Positions 5,792 through 12,006 of a stretch of DNA of 23,206 bases are shown piece after piece. The stretch spans positions 1 to 23,206 of the IMG/VR virus record IMGVR_UViG_3300049783_001083; one strand, 5' to 3'. The DNA is from a virus. A program made the translations under genes and the position numbers. The notes beneath the pieces were generated by a model, which was not told where the DNA came from, did not search any database, and saw nothing but the letters and a program-made list of their open reading frames with translations. Position 1 is the stretch's first letter; the number at the start of each line of letters is the position of its first letter.

Positions 5792-5804
5792 AAAGACCGA
5801 TGCC

Positions 5805-6038
5805 ATGGCAAATAAATACGCAGGGACATGCTACAAATGCGGCAATCATTGCCCTGTTGGGTCTGGCGTTTTTGAAAAGGTCAGCCGCGTTTCTAGGAAA
5901 AAATGGCCAAATATGCCAATGGCAACCCGCTGGCACGTTCAGCATCACGAATGCGTCAGAGACTACGCGCAAGACGCGCACCATATATACAACTCAAAAC
6001 CGCCACTTGTGACGGATGCAACGTACCAACTAAATTAA
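5805..6038 (+). CDS. Small zinc-binding protein, 77 aa
   Basis: The N-terminal motif CYKCGNHC (Cys9, Cys12, Cys16) and the later HVQHHEC supply ligands for a zinc finger of the kind in many small phage proteins (a C..C near a Gly-rich turn, then W.V.H..C). A frame at 5800 overlapping most of this gene lacks the cysteine pattern and is rejected. The start has GAAAGACCG upstream. Such proteins often bind nucleic acid. Its position two genes before a Mom-like gene recalls the zinc-finger Com regulator of phage Mu, but the sequence does not clearly match Com. Confidence 0.7.
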   Translation: MANKYAGTCYKCGNHCPVGSGVFEKVSRVSRKKWPNMPMATRWHVQHHECVRDYAQDAHHIYNSKPPLVTDATYQLN

Positions 6039-6050
6039 AGGACCGATAAC

Positions 6051-6263
6051 ATGGATAATCTAAAAGACTGGCAGTTAAACACGCACAGCTTTCACTTGCT
6101 AAGCATGGAAGACGCCAGCGAAGCCCTTTCGTATCTTACAGAACTTGACGCTGAGTTGCAGGGCGCGATCCGCGTCTGTAGGGGCAGGGTTTCCGCGCTA
6201 AAAGATTTTAAGATTACAAGGCTTTCTGCTGAACTGCTTTGCGCGCAAATGGCCAAAAGGTAA
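6051..6263 (+). CDS. Hypothetical 70-aa protein
   Basis: The ATG follows AAAGGACCGATAAC, the leader used repeatedly in this operon. The product is acidic in its first half and helical (MEDASEALSYLTELDAELQGAIRVCRGRVSALKDFK), ending LLCAQMAKR. No family is recognised. It ends 11 bases before the Mom-like gene, so the two are probably co-transcribed. Confidence 0.6.
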   Translation: MDNLKDWQLNTHSFHLLSMEDASEALSYLTELDAELQGAIRVCRGRVSALKDFKITRLSAELLCAQMAKR

Positions 6264-6274
6264 GGGGATGTTTT

Positions 6275-6901
6275 ATGAGTGTAGATGTTCGGGCAGTATC
6301 AAGGCTAGACGTTAAGCCCTTTTTGCTTGGCATTCACTACGCGCGCAGAATGCCTAGCGTGTCTCTTGCGTATGGCTTATTCAGGTCCGATGACCTTGAA
6401 GGCGTTGTGACTTACGGAACCCCACCCAGCGCGCCCTTGCGCAGCGGGATTTGCGGGCCTGACCTTTCGGCGCATGTGTTGGAACTTAATCGCCTTTGCT
6501 TAAAGAGCAATAAGCGCAACGACGCGTCAATGCTGGTGGCTAGGTCTTTGCGAATAATCGAGGGCGACCGCATCATTGTTAGCTTTGCTGACACTGCTCA
6601 ATCTCACTTAGGGATTGTGTATCAGGCGTCAAATTTCTTGTATTGCGGCCTGTCTGCAAAACGCACTGACTGGAAAGTCAGAGGCAAGGAGCACCTTCAC
6701 GGGCAAACAATTGCAGACGAATTTCGAGGGATCAAGAACCGGGCTGCGGCCATGCGCGACAAATATGGCGACGATTTTTATCTTGAGCCCCGCTCACGCA
6801 AGCATAGATATGTAATGATTATTGGAAGCAAAAAGTTCAAGCGCGCAGCACTAGCCGCGTTGCGATACAATCAAGAACCATACCCGAAGCAACCAAATTA
6901 A
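6275..6901 (+). CDS. Mom-like DNA adenine-modification protein (divergent copy)
   Basis: This 208-aa protein shares the core of the Mom family: ELNR at residues 70-73, IIVSFAD at 100-106, His111, then YQASN at 116-120 and an RGKEH segment further on. The same pattern appears in the second Mom protein encoded at 18904-19584 (ELVR, IVSFAD, H, YQAGN, RGKLTH), so the two are homologous. Phage Mu Mom converts adenine to an N6-methylcarbamoyl-type derivative that protects DNA from restriction enzymes, and has a GNAT-like fold. This copy lacks the canonical WHYS..P start but has IHYARRMPS in the same place. I chose the ATG at 6275 because the longer frame overlaps the previous gene. It sits in the early accessory operon. 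Confidence 0.75.
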   Translation: MSVDVRAVSRLDVKPFLLGIHYARRMPSVSLAYGLFRSDDLEGVVTYGTPPSAPLRSGICGPDLSAHVLELNRLCLKSNKRNDASMLVARSLRIIEGDRIIVSFADTAQSHLGIVYQASNFLYCGLSAKRTDWKVRGKEHLHGQTIADEFRGIKNRAAAMRDKYGDDFYLEPRSRKHRYVMIIGSKKFKRAALAALRYNQEPYPKQPN

Positions 6902-6913
6902 AGGACCAAACCG

Positions 6914-7771
6914 ATGAACCACTACGAATTGAAACAGGAAGCCCGGCGGGATCGGTTAGAGGCCGCAGCTGATCGGGCAGATGCAAAGAGCGTTGCTCTT
7001 TATGTACGGTCAGACATGAGCGAAGCAACAACCGGGATCCCGTTCGGTCAGCCCATCCTGGTCGGACACCACAGCGAAGGACGGCACAGGGCAGCGATCA
7101 AGCGGGCAGAAAACGCCATCCGGTCCAGTGTTGAAGCCGGAAAGAACGCCAAGGAATTGCGGAGCAAAGCCGAGGGCGTAGGATCTGGCGGTATCAGTTC
7201 CGACGATCCAGCGGCCGTGCAGAAGCTGCAAGCCCAGATAAACGCGGCGACACACCAGCAAAATATGATGCGGGAGGCCAACAAGGTCATTCGGCGGGCG
7301 GTCAAGGCTGGCGTCAAAAACTCGGAGAGTGCCGGATATCAGAAGTTCAAAGACGAGATCGGCAAAGTCTACGAGCAGGCAATGCGGGATGATACTTGCA
7401 ACGCCCTGATACAGCCTGACTTTTGCGGGCGGATTGGTTTTCCTAGCTACCGGCTGACCAACAACGGCGCGAACATCAAGCGGATGCAAGGCCGGGTCGA
7501 TCAGTTGCGGATCCAGAACGCCCAAGCGGAAGCGGCAGGCGGTGAGGAAAAGCGGACAGTCTACGAGGGTGTGTGTGATCTGGTTGAAAACTTCGAGGAA
7601 AACCGGATCCAGATCGTTTTCGACGGCAAGCCGAGCGCCGAGGTTCGGGCCGAGCTGAAAGGAAACGGGTTTCGGTGGGCTCCGAGCCAAAGCGCCTGGC
7701 AGCGGCAGCTTAATAACGCTGGACGTTATGCTGCCAAGTGTTTCCTAAAAAGCCAAAACGTCGAAGCCTGA
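6914..7771 (+). CDS. DUF3560-family protein, 285 aa
   Basis: The N-terminal pattern of an Arg-rich helix (YELKQEARRDRLEAAADRA) followed by GIPFGQPILVGHHSEGRHRA is the hallmark of DUF3560 proteins, which are common on plasmids and some phages. The middle is helical with possible coiled coil. The C-terminal part (IQIVFDGKPSAEVRAELKGNGFRWAPSQSAWQRQL) is a short domain also found at the end of plasmid proteins of this group. The biochemical role is unknown. The start follows AAAGGACCAAACCG, the common leader of this operon. GC content is higher than in the adjacent small genes, and an antisense frame of more than 200 codons across it is a shadow. Confidence 0.8.
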   Translation: MNHYELKQEARRDRLEAAADRADAKSVALYVRSDMSEATTGIPFGQPILVGHHSEGRHRAAIKRAENAIRSSVEAGKNAKELRSKAEGVGSGGISSDDPAAVQKLQAQINAATHQQNMMREANKVIRRAVKAGVKNSESAGYQKFKDEIGKVYEQAMRDDTCNALIQPDFCGRIGFPSYRLTNNGANIKRMQGRVDQLRIQNAQAEAAGGEEKRTVYEGVCDLVENFEENRIQIVFDGKPSAEVRAELKGNGFRWAPSQSAWQRQLNNAGRYAAKCFLKSQNVEA

Positions 7772-7803
7772 AGCATACAACGAAGAATAGAGGAACTCAC
7801 CAC

Positions 7804-8025
7804 ATGAAACACTTTATCGCAATCACCACCGCCTTGGCACTAACCGCGTGCAGCACATCTGAAATGGTATCGATCGCCGCTTCCGAGTGTGACCAGATCG
7901 GATATGCGGTAGGCTCAATTGAGCACACGCAATGCACTGAGCGCGGATATAGAAACATCGATGCGGAACAAGACGCAGCGATCGGCGCCGCATTTTGGTT
8001 GCTTGTCCTTGAAGCCGCTTACTGA
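7804..8025 (+). CDS. Small lipoprotein, 73 aa
   Basis: The product starts MKHFIAITTALALTAC, a classic lipoprotein signal with lipobox LTAC and lipidated Cys16. The mature part contains CDQIGYAVGSIEHTQCTERGYRN, a small two-cysteine motif often seen in short bacterial envelope lipoproteins. The AGGAACTCACCAC leader precedes the ATG, and the longer frame from 7738 overlaps DUF3560. It would be anchored in the envelope during infection or lysogeny. A surface-exclusion or other host-altering role is possible but unproven. Confidence 0.75.
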   Translation: MKHFIAITTALALTACSTSEMVSIAASECDQIGYAVGSIEHTQCTERGYRNIDAEQDAAIGAAFWLLVLEAAY

Positions 8026-8046
8026 CTATAATGGATTATGTCGGTC

Positions 8047-8064
8047 AACAGCTTCGGCTGTTTT
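8047..8064 (+). terminator. UUCG-capped hairpin, possible weak terminator
   Basis: AACAGC and GCTGTT pair around a TTCG tetraloop and are followed by a short run of T. The T tract is only four bases and the stem six pairs, so it may attenuate between the lipoprotein and secreted-protein genes rather than stop transcription fully. Confidence 0.4.
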
Positions 8065-8101
8065 CCCGTGCAATCCCGCGCGAACACAAAGTGAGGACAC
8101 T

Positions 8102-8443
8102 ATGAGAAAACTTGCAATTACCCTATCAGCCCTGATCGGCGCTACCATTGCCTTTGCACTTCCAGGCTTTGCCGACACGACCTACTTTCGAGACGGTGTG
8201 AACGTGACCGGCACGCTAGTTGCTTTTGATCACGGCTGCGGTTCGTTCCAATTCTTTGACCTGGACGCCAGCGCTGCAAATATGCTCAAGAGCTCTGGCG
8301 CTTGTGCTGCTGGTTGGACGGCCGGAAACAGTGAAGACCGCGAAGAGCGTGAACGCTTGGAAGCATTGGAAGCTGAAGCAGAAGCCGCAGCCGCAGCCGC
8401 AGCCGCAGCCGAAGCTGAAGACGCTGAAATCGAAAGCATCTAA
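8102..8443 (+). CDS. Secreted Ala/Glu-rich protein, 113 aa
   Basis: The first 25 residues are a Sec signal peptide (MRKLAITLSALIGATIAFA then PGFADT), with a likely cut after GFA. The mature part has a short beta-rich segment with two cysteines (DHGCGSF and SGACAAG), which could form a disulphide. The C-terminal third is an almost pure Glu/Ala/Arg helix (EDREERERLEALEAEAEA then a run of Ala), encoded partly by tandem GCCGCA units. The start has GTGAGGACACT upstream. It would be exported to the periplasm. The function is unknown; with the preceding lipoprotein it forms a two-gene exported set closed by a terminator. Confidence 0.75.
   Translation: MRKLAITLSALIGATIAFALPGFADTTYFRDGVNVTGTLVAFDHGCGSFQFFDLDASAANMLKSSGACAAGWTAGNSEDREERERLEALEAEAEAAAAAAAAAEAEDAEIESI
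8384..8410 (+). repeat. GCCGCA tandem repeat within the secreted-protein gene
   Basis: Four and a half perfect copies of the hexamer GCCGCA encode a run of alanines. Such a tract can change length by slippage in steps of two codons without shifting the frame, so the alanine run may vary among relatives. Confidence 0.7.
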
Positions 8444-8470
8444 CATTTAACTTCGGAATCTACTAAAAGG

Positions 8471-8507
8471 AATAGCGCGATGGCATAAACCAGCGCGCTA
8501 TTTTTTT
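8471..8507 (+). terminator. Intrinsic terminator ending the plus-strand accessory operon
   Basis: AATAGCGCG at 8471-8479 pairs perfectly with CGCGCTATT at 8494-8502 around a 14-base loop and runs into seven T. It lies 27 bp after the secreted-protein gene and 14 bp before the end of the convergent minus-strand cluster. On the minus strand the stem is followed by CCTTTT, so weak bidirectional action is possible. Confidence 0.85.
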
Positions 8508-8520
8508 GCCTTGGATGATT

Positions 8521-8772
8521 TTAAGATTGCCGGCGCGCCATTTCGTGTGCCTGACGACCGAGCTTGTTTGAAAGATCCTCAAGCACTTCTGGCGTCATTC
8601 CAGGGTGATCAGATGCAAGCGTGTAAAGAATGTTCGCCGCGATGTCTGCGTCAAGGGGTGCTAGGTATTCGATGATGTCCTGCACTGTCGTCGGTTTGAT
8701 CACAAGAGAACCCCGCACCACCTTGATTGTTGGTTGGTCCATTGGTGAATAGCTGTCTAAAAAAATGCTCAT
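8521..8772 (-). CDS. Hypothetical 83-aa protein
   Basis: I take the ATG at 8772, which forms an ATGA overlap with the stop of the upstream ORF; an ATG at 8784 is in frame but lies inside that gene. The product (MSIFLDSYSPMDQPTIKVV start) has a beta-rich first third and helices afterwards (DIIEYLAPLDADIAANILYTLA, then PEVLEDLSNKLGRQAHEMARRQS). No signal, membrane segment or known family is seen. It ends the four-gene minus-strand cluster next to a terminator. Confidence 0.6.
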   Translation of the reverse strand: MSIFLDSYSPMDQPTIKVVRGSLVIKPTTVQDIIEYLAPLDADIAANILYTLASDHPGMTPEVLEDLSNKLGRQAHEMARRQS

Positions 8773-8966
8773 ATCTTTTCCCATTCTGTTTCTGATGTGA
8801 TTGGTTCGTTGATCTTTCCACTTGGTCCAAACTCGTTGTTTGTTTCAAGCTGAGTGGCTTTTATGACGAGATCTTTGTCCCGCGCGTAATAGAAGCCAGC
8901 AAATGAAAATTCAGGATCGCACCCTTCTAAGTTGAGCAATCCGAGGGCTCGGGCAGGGCTGATCAT
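8769..8966 (-). CDS. Hypothetical 65-aa protein
   Basis: The start at 8966 (MISPARALGLLNLEGCDPE) makes an ATGA overlap with the upstream 35-aa ORF; a longer frame to 9167 would overlap two other coupled genes and is not favoured. The product looks like a small beta-rich domain (FSFAGFYYARDKDLVIKAT) with a polar tail ending TSETEWEKI. The function is unknown. Confidence 0.55.
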   Translation of the reverse strand: MISPARALGLLNLEGCDPEFSFAGFYYARDKDLVIKATQLETNNEFGPSGKINEPITSETEWEKI

Positions 8967-9070
8967 TGCAGATCGCCCTGATAGTATTCGATCACGTTGG
9001 GCATTTTGGCGACTCCGTACCCAATAACAAACCAGCCAAGCGCCAGCAAAATCATCATGTAATTGTTCAT
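8963..9070 (-). CDS. Very small membrane protein, 35 aa
   Basis: This short ORF is linked to both neighbours by ATGA overlaps. The product begins MNNYMMILLALGWFVIGYG, a single membrane segment of about 18 residues, with a short acidic tail ending YYQGDLQ. Its size makes it easy to miss, but the double coupling argues that it is translated. Such tiny phage membrane proteins can modulate host envelope proteins, although nothing here points to a target. Confidence 0.5.
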   Translation of the reverse strand: MNNYMMILLALGWFVIGYGVAKMPNVIEYYQGDLQ

Positions 9071-9261
9071 TGGTTGCAAGCCTCCGCACCTTCACGAACT
9101 GTCTGCTGCCAATCTTTGCAAGCAACTTCCCAAACCATCGTGGCCCAATCCCATGCCGCCTCGTCATTGGCTGCCAAGGCGTCGACTCTGCGCTCCTGAG
9201 CTTGGTCCATCCTCATGCGCGCCGTATCTTGGTCGTTTCTATTTTTATCAGTGTTTGTCAT
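9067..9261 (-). CDS. Hypothetical helical protein, 64 aa
   Basis: The ATG at 9261 has AAGGGA upstream, and the in-frame upstream codons fall in the operator-like region, so the shorter start is preferred. The product (MTNTDKNRNDQDTARMRM start) is highly charged and helical, with many Asp/Arg pairs and a Trp-rich C-terminal half (AAWDWATMVWEVACKDW). It is the first gene of the minus-strand cluster transcribed away from the Cro-like gene. The function is unknown. Confidence 0.6.
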   Translation of the reverse strand: MTNTDKNRNDQDTARMRMDQAQERRVDALAANDEAAWDWATMVWEVACKDWQQTVREGAEACNQ

Positions 9262-9293
9262 TGTCTTTGTCCCTTGCCTCGGTGTCTCTCTAT

Positions 9294-9380
9294 GCAATTA
9301 AATTGCCACAACCGAAACCCACTTGCAAGCGATTTGTGCAATTTTCTTGCGTATCCCTTCGACGCCCCATAAATTGCAAT
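9294..9380. promoter_or_regulatory. Cluster of TTGC/GCAA operator-like sites between divergent genes
   Basis: Four related palindromic elements occur in about 90 bases: GCAATTAAATTGC at 9294-9306 (perfect dyad), CTTGCAAG at 9322-9329, GCAATTTTCTTGC at 9338-9350 (imperfect) and ATTGCAAT at 9373-9380. They lie between the minus-strand cluster starting at 9261 and the Cro-like gene at 9382, as in lambdoid control regions. A weak promoter (TTGCGT at 9347-9352 and TAAATT at 9370-9375) would place the transcript start on the ATG of the Cro-like gene. The regulator itself is the obvious candidate ligand. Confidence 0.5.
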
Positions 9381-9381
9381 C

Positions 9382-9567
9382 ATGGAAAATGTAAAACACA
9401 TCATCGAGGCTGCTGGTGGTCCGGTTGAAATGGCAAAGGTGCTGGGCGTTAAGCTTCGCGTCATTGCTCACCACGCACAACGCAACATATTGCCGGCGTC
9501 TTGGTTCGACGCCCTGGAAAAAATGTCTGAAAGGGAATTGCCAAGGAACCTTTTTTCGTTCAAATAG
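9382..9567 (+). CDS. Cro-like helix-turn-helix regulator, 61 aa
   Basis: The product MENVKHIIEAAGGPVEMAKVLGVKLRV... has the pattern of small Cro/YdaS or carph-isopro type DNA-binding proteins: I-I-x-x-x-GG-P-x-x-MA-x-x-LGV then a recognition helix (KLRVIAHHAQR) and NILPASWFDAL. The usual variable position after LGV is occupied by KLRVIAHHA. It is preceded by no recognisable ribosome-binding site (ATTGCAATC before ATG), so it may be translated from a leaderless transcript. It is the only gene between the operator cluster and a terminator, which fits a self-contained repressor or Cro unit. It probably controls the early genes on both sides. Confidence 0.7.
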   Translation: MENVKHIIEAAGGPVEMAKVLGVKLRVIAHHAQRNILPASWFDALEKMSERELPRNLFSFK

Positions 9568-9612
9568 AACGTTCACCCTTGCGGTGTTTCAGCGTGTTCC
9601 CGCTTTATGAAA

Positions 9613-9639
9613 GGCCCAGCTTGCGCTGGGTCTTTTTTT
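9613..9639 (+). terminator. Intrinsic terminator after the Cro-like gene
   Basis: GGCCCAGC and GCTGGGTC form an eight-pair stem (one G-U) with a TTGC loop, followed by seven T. It lies 46 bp downstream of the Cro-like stop and 15 bp from the end of the convergent replication operon. Confidence 0.85.
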
Positions 9640-9653
9640 GATCTCGCCTTGGT

Positions 9654-10277
9654 TTAGATCGGCGGTTCGTCGTCAGTGATGTCTTGCTCGTCGCTGACGT
9701 CCTGCTCGCCGGGTGCAGGTGCATCGGCTTCCGCCATAAGGCGCTTCAGTTCTTCCATGATCGGTTTGACTGCGTCGTGCTTTGTTGGATTGACACTCCA
9801 CCACTTCAGGAATTGTTCGCGGCCATGCTTGGCCTCTGCCCTGGCGTCGTCCTGCATTGGCTTTGGGTCTGGCGGTGGCTTTGCGCCGACCACGATCAGG
9901 GGCTGGATCGTCACAGCCCCCTTGGTGCCGCGTGTCTTGGTAAGCTGCAAGGTCCGTGGCTTGTCTATGCCTTCCATGTGAGACACGCGCACACCGCCGA
10001 CCGCAGCGCCTGCCCAAGTCACGGTCGGATCTTTGTAGATCGTGCAGGACATGCCGACCCAAGCTTTTGACTGTGTGCCCCATATTGAGGCAAGGCAGCG
10101 CGCAGCGGTCTTGCTGGGCTTCCATGGCCGGTTGTTGTCGCCTTCAAACCTGATGTGGATGGGCTGTTCAGTATCAAACACAGTCACGTTGGTGATCTTA
10201 ATGGTGCGTGGTTCCCATAGATCGTCCGCGTTTAGCTGGTCCGATTTTGGCGCTAGTGCTTTGGTTACGTCGCTCAT
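9654..10277 (-). CDS. Conserved phage protein next to YqaJ exonuclease, 207 aa
   Basis: The N-terminal two thirds (DDLWEPRTIKITNVTVF, then NNRPWKPSKTAARCLASIWG, then WVGMSCTIYKDPTVTWAG, then GVRVSHMEGI) belong to a family that I recall beside YqaJ nucleases in many phages, with no assigned function. The domain is beta-rich and could be an OB-like or single-stranded-DNA-binding fold; this is a guess from the pattern. The last 30 residues are very acidic (EQDVSDEQDITDDEPPI), reminiscent of the acidic tails of single-strand-binding proteins. The gene is coupled to the exonuclease by an ATGA overlap, which favours a joint role in recombination. A DNA-annealing protein is the best alternative. Confidence 0.7.
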   Translation of the reverse strand: MSDVTKALAPKSDQLNADDLWEPRTIKITNVTVFDTEQPIHIRFEGDNNRPWKPSKTAARCLASIWGTQSKAWVGMSCTIYKDPTVTWAGAAVGGVRVSHMEGIDKPRTLQLTKTRGTKGAVTIQPLIVVGAKPPPDPKPMQDDARAEAKHGREQFLKWWSVNPTKHDAVKPIMEELKRLMAEADAPAPGEQDVSDEQDITDDEPPI

Positions 10278-10960
10278 GTGATCACCATATCAACGTCGTG
10301 GCTCTGACGTTCTGTTTCAATCAATACAGCCCCGGCGATCCGATCTTGGTATGCCAGAACCTGCTCTTGGACTTTGGCTTCAAAGTCGGTGGCCGCGTCG
10401 ATGATCGCAGCCTGATAGACTGGGTCAGGGAAAACCCGGATCACCCACATCGGCATTCCTCCGCAAAAGCTGACGTAGTCCATCCAGTCCCATTCGGTCA
10501 CAAGAAGCCCTGTCTGAATTTGCAGCTTGTGGTCGGTCGGCACCTCGTTGGTGACAATGACTTCCGTCTGGAACTTCATCAGCCGCGACTTGGCTTCAAT
10601 GCCACCGTTGCTCAGTACCGTGACCCCATCCGGCGAGTATCCGATTTTGAATGCTCCAAAGTCGCGCGTGTAGAAACCGACTTCTTCCAAAGGCTCAACT
10701 CGCTCAGAGTACAATTGGCGCGCGATCACTTCGTCAGAGTGGCCGCGGTAGCCGTTGCTGCCGATAAATGAAGGCTCAGTGTATCCGTTGATCCGTTGCG
10801 CTGCGATTTCCCAGACATGCGCCCGGGTCTTTTCGTTGTTCGACGCCTTCAGTGTTGGCGTCAAAATCAGGTTCATCTCGCTGGCCGTGATGATGCCGTT
10901 GCGCGCCTGCAGCCATTCTTCGCTGCCTTGATCCATGTCGCGGAATGTTTCGATTGTCAT
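10274..10960 (-). CDS. YqaJ-type (lambda exonuclease family) recombinase nuclease
   Basis: The 228-aa protein has the lambda exonuclease/YqaJ signature: QGSEEWLQARNGIITASE near the start, GYSPDG with Asp111, GIEAKS with Glu122 and Lys124, and HKLQIQTGLLVT with Gln147/149. These form the D-(E-x-K)-Q metal site of the PD-(D/E)xK fold. Such enzymes degrade one strand from double-strand ends during phage recombination and replication. It is coupled by ATGA overlaps to the coiled-coil gene upstream and to the 207-aa protein downstream. No RecT, Erf or Redbeta homologue is recognised in the window. Confidence 0.9.
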   Translation of the reverse strand: MTIETFRDMDQGSEEWLQARNGIITASEMNLILTPTLKASNNEKTRAHVWEIAAQRINGYTEPSFIGSNGYRGHSDEVIARQLYSERVEPLEEVGFYTRDFGAFKIGYSPDGVTVLSNGGIEAKSRLMKFQTEVIVTNEVPTDHKLQIQTGLLVTEWDWMDYVSFCGGMPMWVIRVFPDPVYQAAIIDAATDFEAKVQEQVLAYQDRIAGAVLIETERQSHDVDMVIT

Positions 10961-11961
10961 ATTTTCACCTCACAGTGGGCTACGTTGCCGGAAAGAAGCG
11001 CAAGGGCGATCTCATTGATCGACGGGGCTTCGGATATAGATTTGATTGATGCAATGATATCAGACTGGATCTTTGCGCGATGGTCGGCGTCGGCTTCCCT
11101 TGCCATTCTGGCTTGGTCAGCCTGATAGGCTTCGTTTTCCACCCTCAACCGTTCGGAATTAACCGCCCGTTCATGGGCTTCTTTTTTGTCGGCTGCCGCT
11201 TGCAACAAGTCCGCCGCGCGTTTTGCGGTTTCAAACTCTGCCTTTTCTGCTGCCGCTTTAATGTCGGCCACCTTCTGGGCCTCAACTTGGACAAGGCGAT
11301 CAGCTTCCGCCCTTTCATTGGCAATGCGCTCTGCTTCAAGCCGTGCGGTTTCGTCCCGTGCCGCCTGATCAGCTATCATCTTTGTAATTTCTTCGCGTTG
11401 TTCCTCTGATTTCTTTACAGATGTATAAACGATGCGAAGGGTCGCCAAAGACTTGTCGCGAGCTGAATTGATCATAACAATGTAGGCGCCCCAATCTTCC
11501 GAAACCTCAACCGCCTTTATCTTATCAGCCAGAGTTTTAATCTGTTCGCTTGTTTCATCACCGACCAGTTCAAAGCCACCGACTTGGGACAGGGCAGCTT
11601 TGGCCGCATCGGTCCGCAGCTCTTCTTCGGCTTCGTATTTTGTAAGAGGCGCGCGGACCAGATCGCGGATCGCATCAAGTTCGTTTCCGACCTTAATTCG
11701 CGCGTCGTCGATCACCTTGATTTTTGCCTTCGCGTCTGCTGTCAAAAGCTTGGCCGCGTCTTGCAGCGCTGTTTTTGATCGACTGACTTTATAGGCAAGC
11801 GATCCGATTTCCTTGCGGCCCTTGCTAGTCGAAAGGTCTGGAACATGCAGTGATACTTCGTCACGGATCTTTTGAATGATCGGATCAATTGCGCCTGTTT
11901 CGGTGAAAAATGTTTGAAGGTTTACGCCTGCCAAAACAGCAAGTTCTGTTGAGTCTGTCAT
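10957..11961 (-). CDS. Long coiled-coil protein of the recombination operon, 334 aa
   Basis: Residues about 190-300 are a long Lys/Glu/Ala/Arg-rich coiled coil (for example AARDETARLEAERIANERAE). The N-terminal half has a TSKGRKEIGSLAYKVSRSKTALQDAAK segment typical of a family of phage proteins seen upstream of YqaJ or RecT genes and of unknown function. The C-terminus is a short helical domain. The gene is coupled to the exonuclease by an ATGA overlap. It may be an accessory or scaffold for recombination. A direct repeat TGATGTGGTTC (11961-11971 and 11976-11986) lies over the start and its leader. Confidence 0.75.
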   Translation of the reverse strand: MTDSTELAVLAGVNLQTFFTETGAIDPIIQKIRDEVSLHVPDLSTSKGRKEIGSLAYKVSRSKTALQDAAKLLTADAKAKIKVIDDARIKVGNELDAIRDLVRAPLTKYEAEEELRTDAAKAALSQVGGFELVGDETSEQIKTLADKIKAVEVSEDWGAYIVMINSARDKSLATLRIVYTSVKKSEEQREEITKMIADQAARDETARLEAERIANERAEADRLVQVEAQKVADIKAAAEKAEFETAKRAADLLQAAADKKEAHERAVNSERLRVENEAYQADQARMAREADADHRAKIQSDIIASIKSISEAPSINEIALALLSGNVAHCEVKI

Positions 11962-11986
11962 GATGTGGTTCTTTCTGATGTGGTTC
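11961..11986 (-). repeat. Tandem GAACCACATCA in the coiled-coil gene leader
   Basis: An 11-bp sequence (TGATGTGGTTC on the plus strand) occurs twice, 15 bp apart. On the coding strand it is AGAAAGAACCACATC before the ATG, so one copy lies across the start and the other upstream of the ribosome-binding site. A related GGAACCACGGCC precedes the ATG of the gene starting at 17146, suggesting a shared leader. Confidence 0.5.
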
Positions 11987-12006
11987 GTATAAAAACAATA
12001 GCTATT

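Noticed and set aside
7010-7690. Antisense open frame of about 226 codons across the DUF3560 gene.
   Set aside because: The plus-strand product has clear family motifs; the antisense product is a low-complexity shadow of biased codons and has no ribosome-binding site.
10208-10771. Plus-strand frame of 187 codons opposite the YqaJ exonuclease.
   Set aside because: The minus strand encodes the complete nuclease signature; no support for the antisense product.
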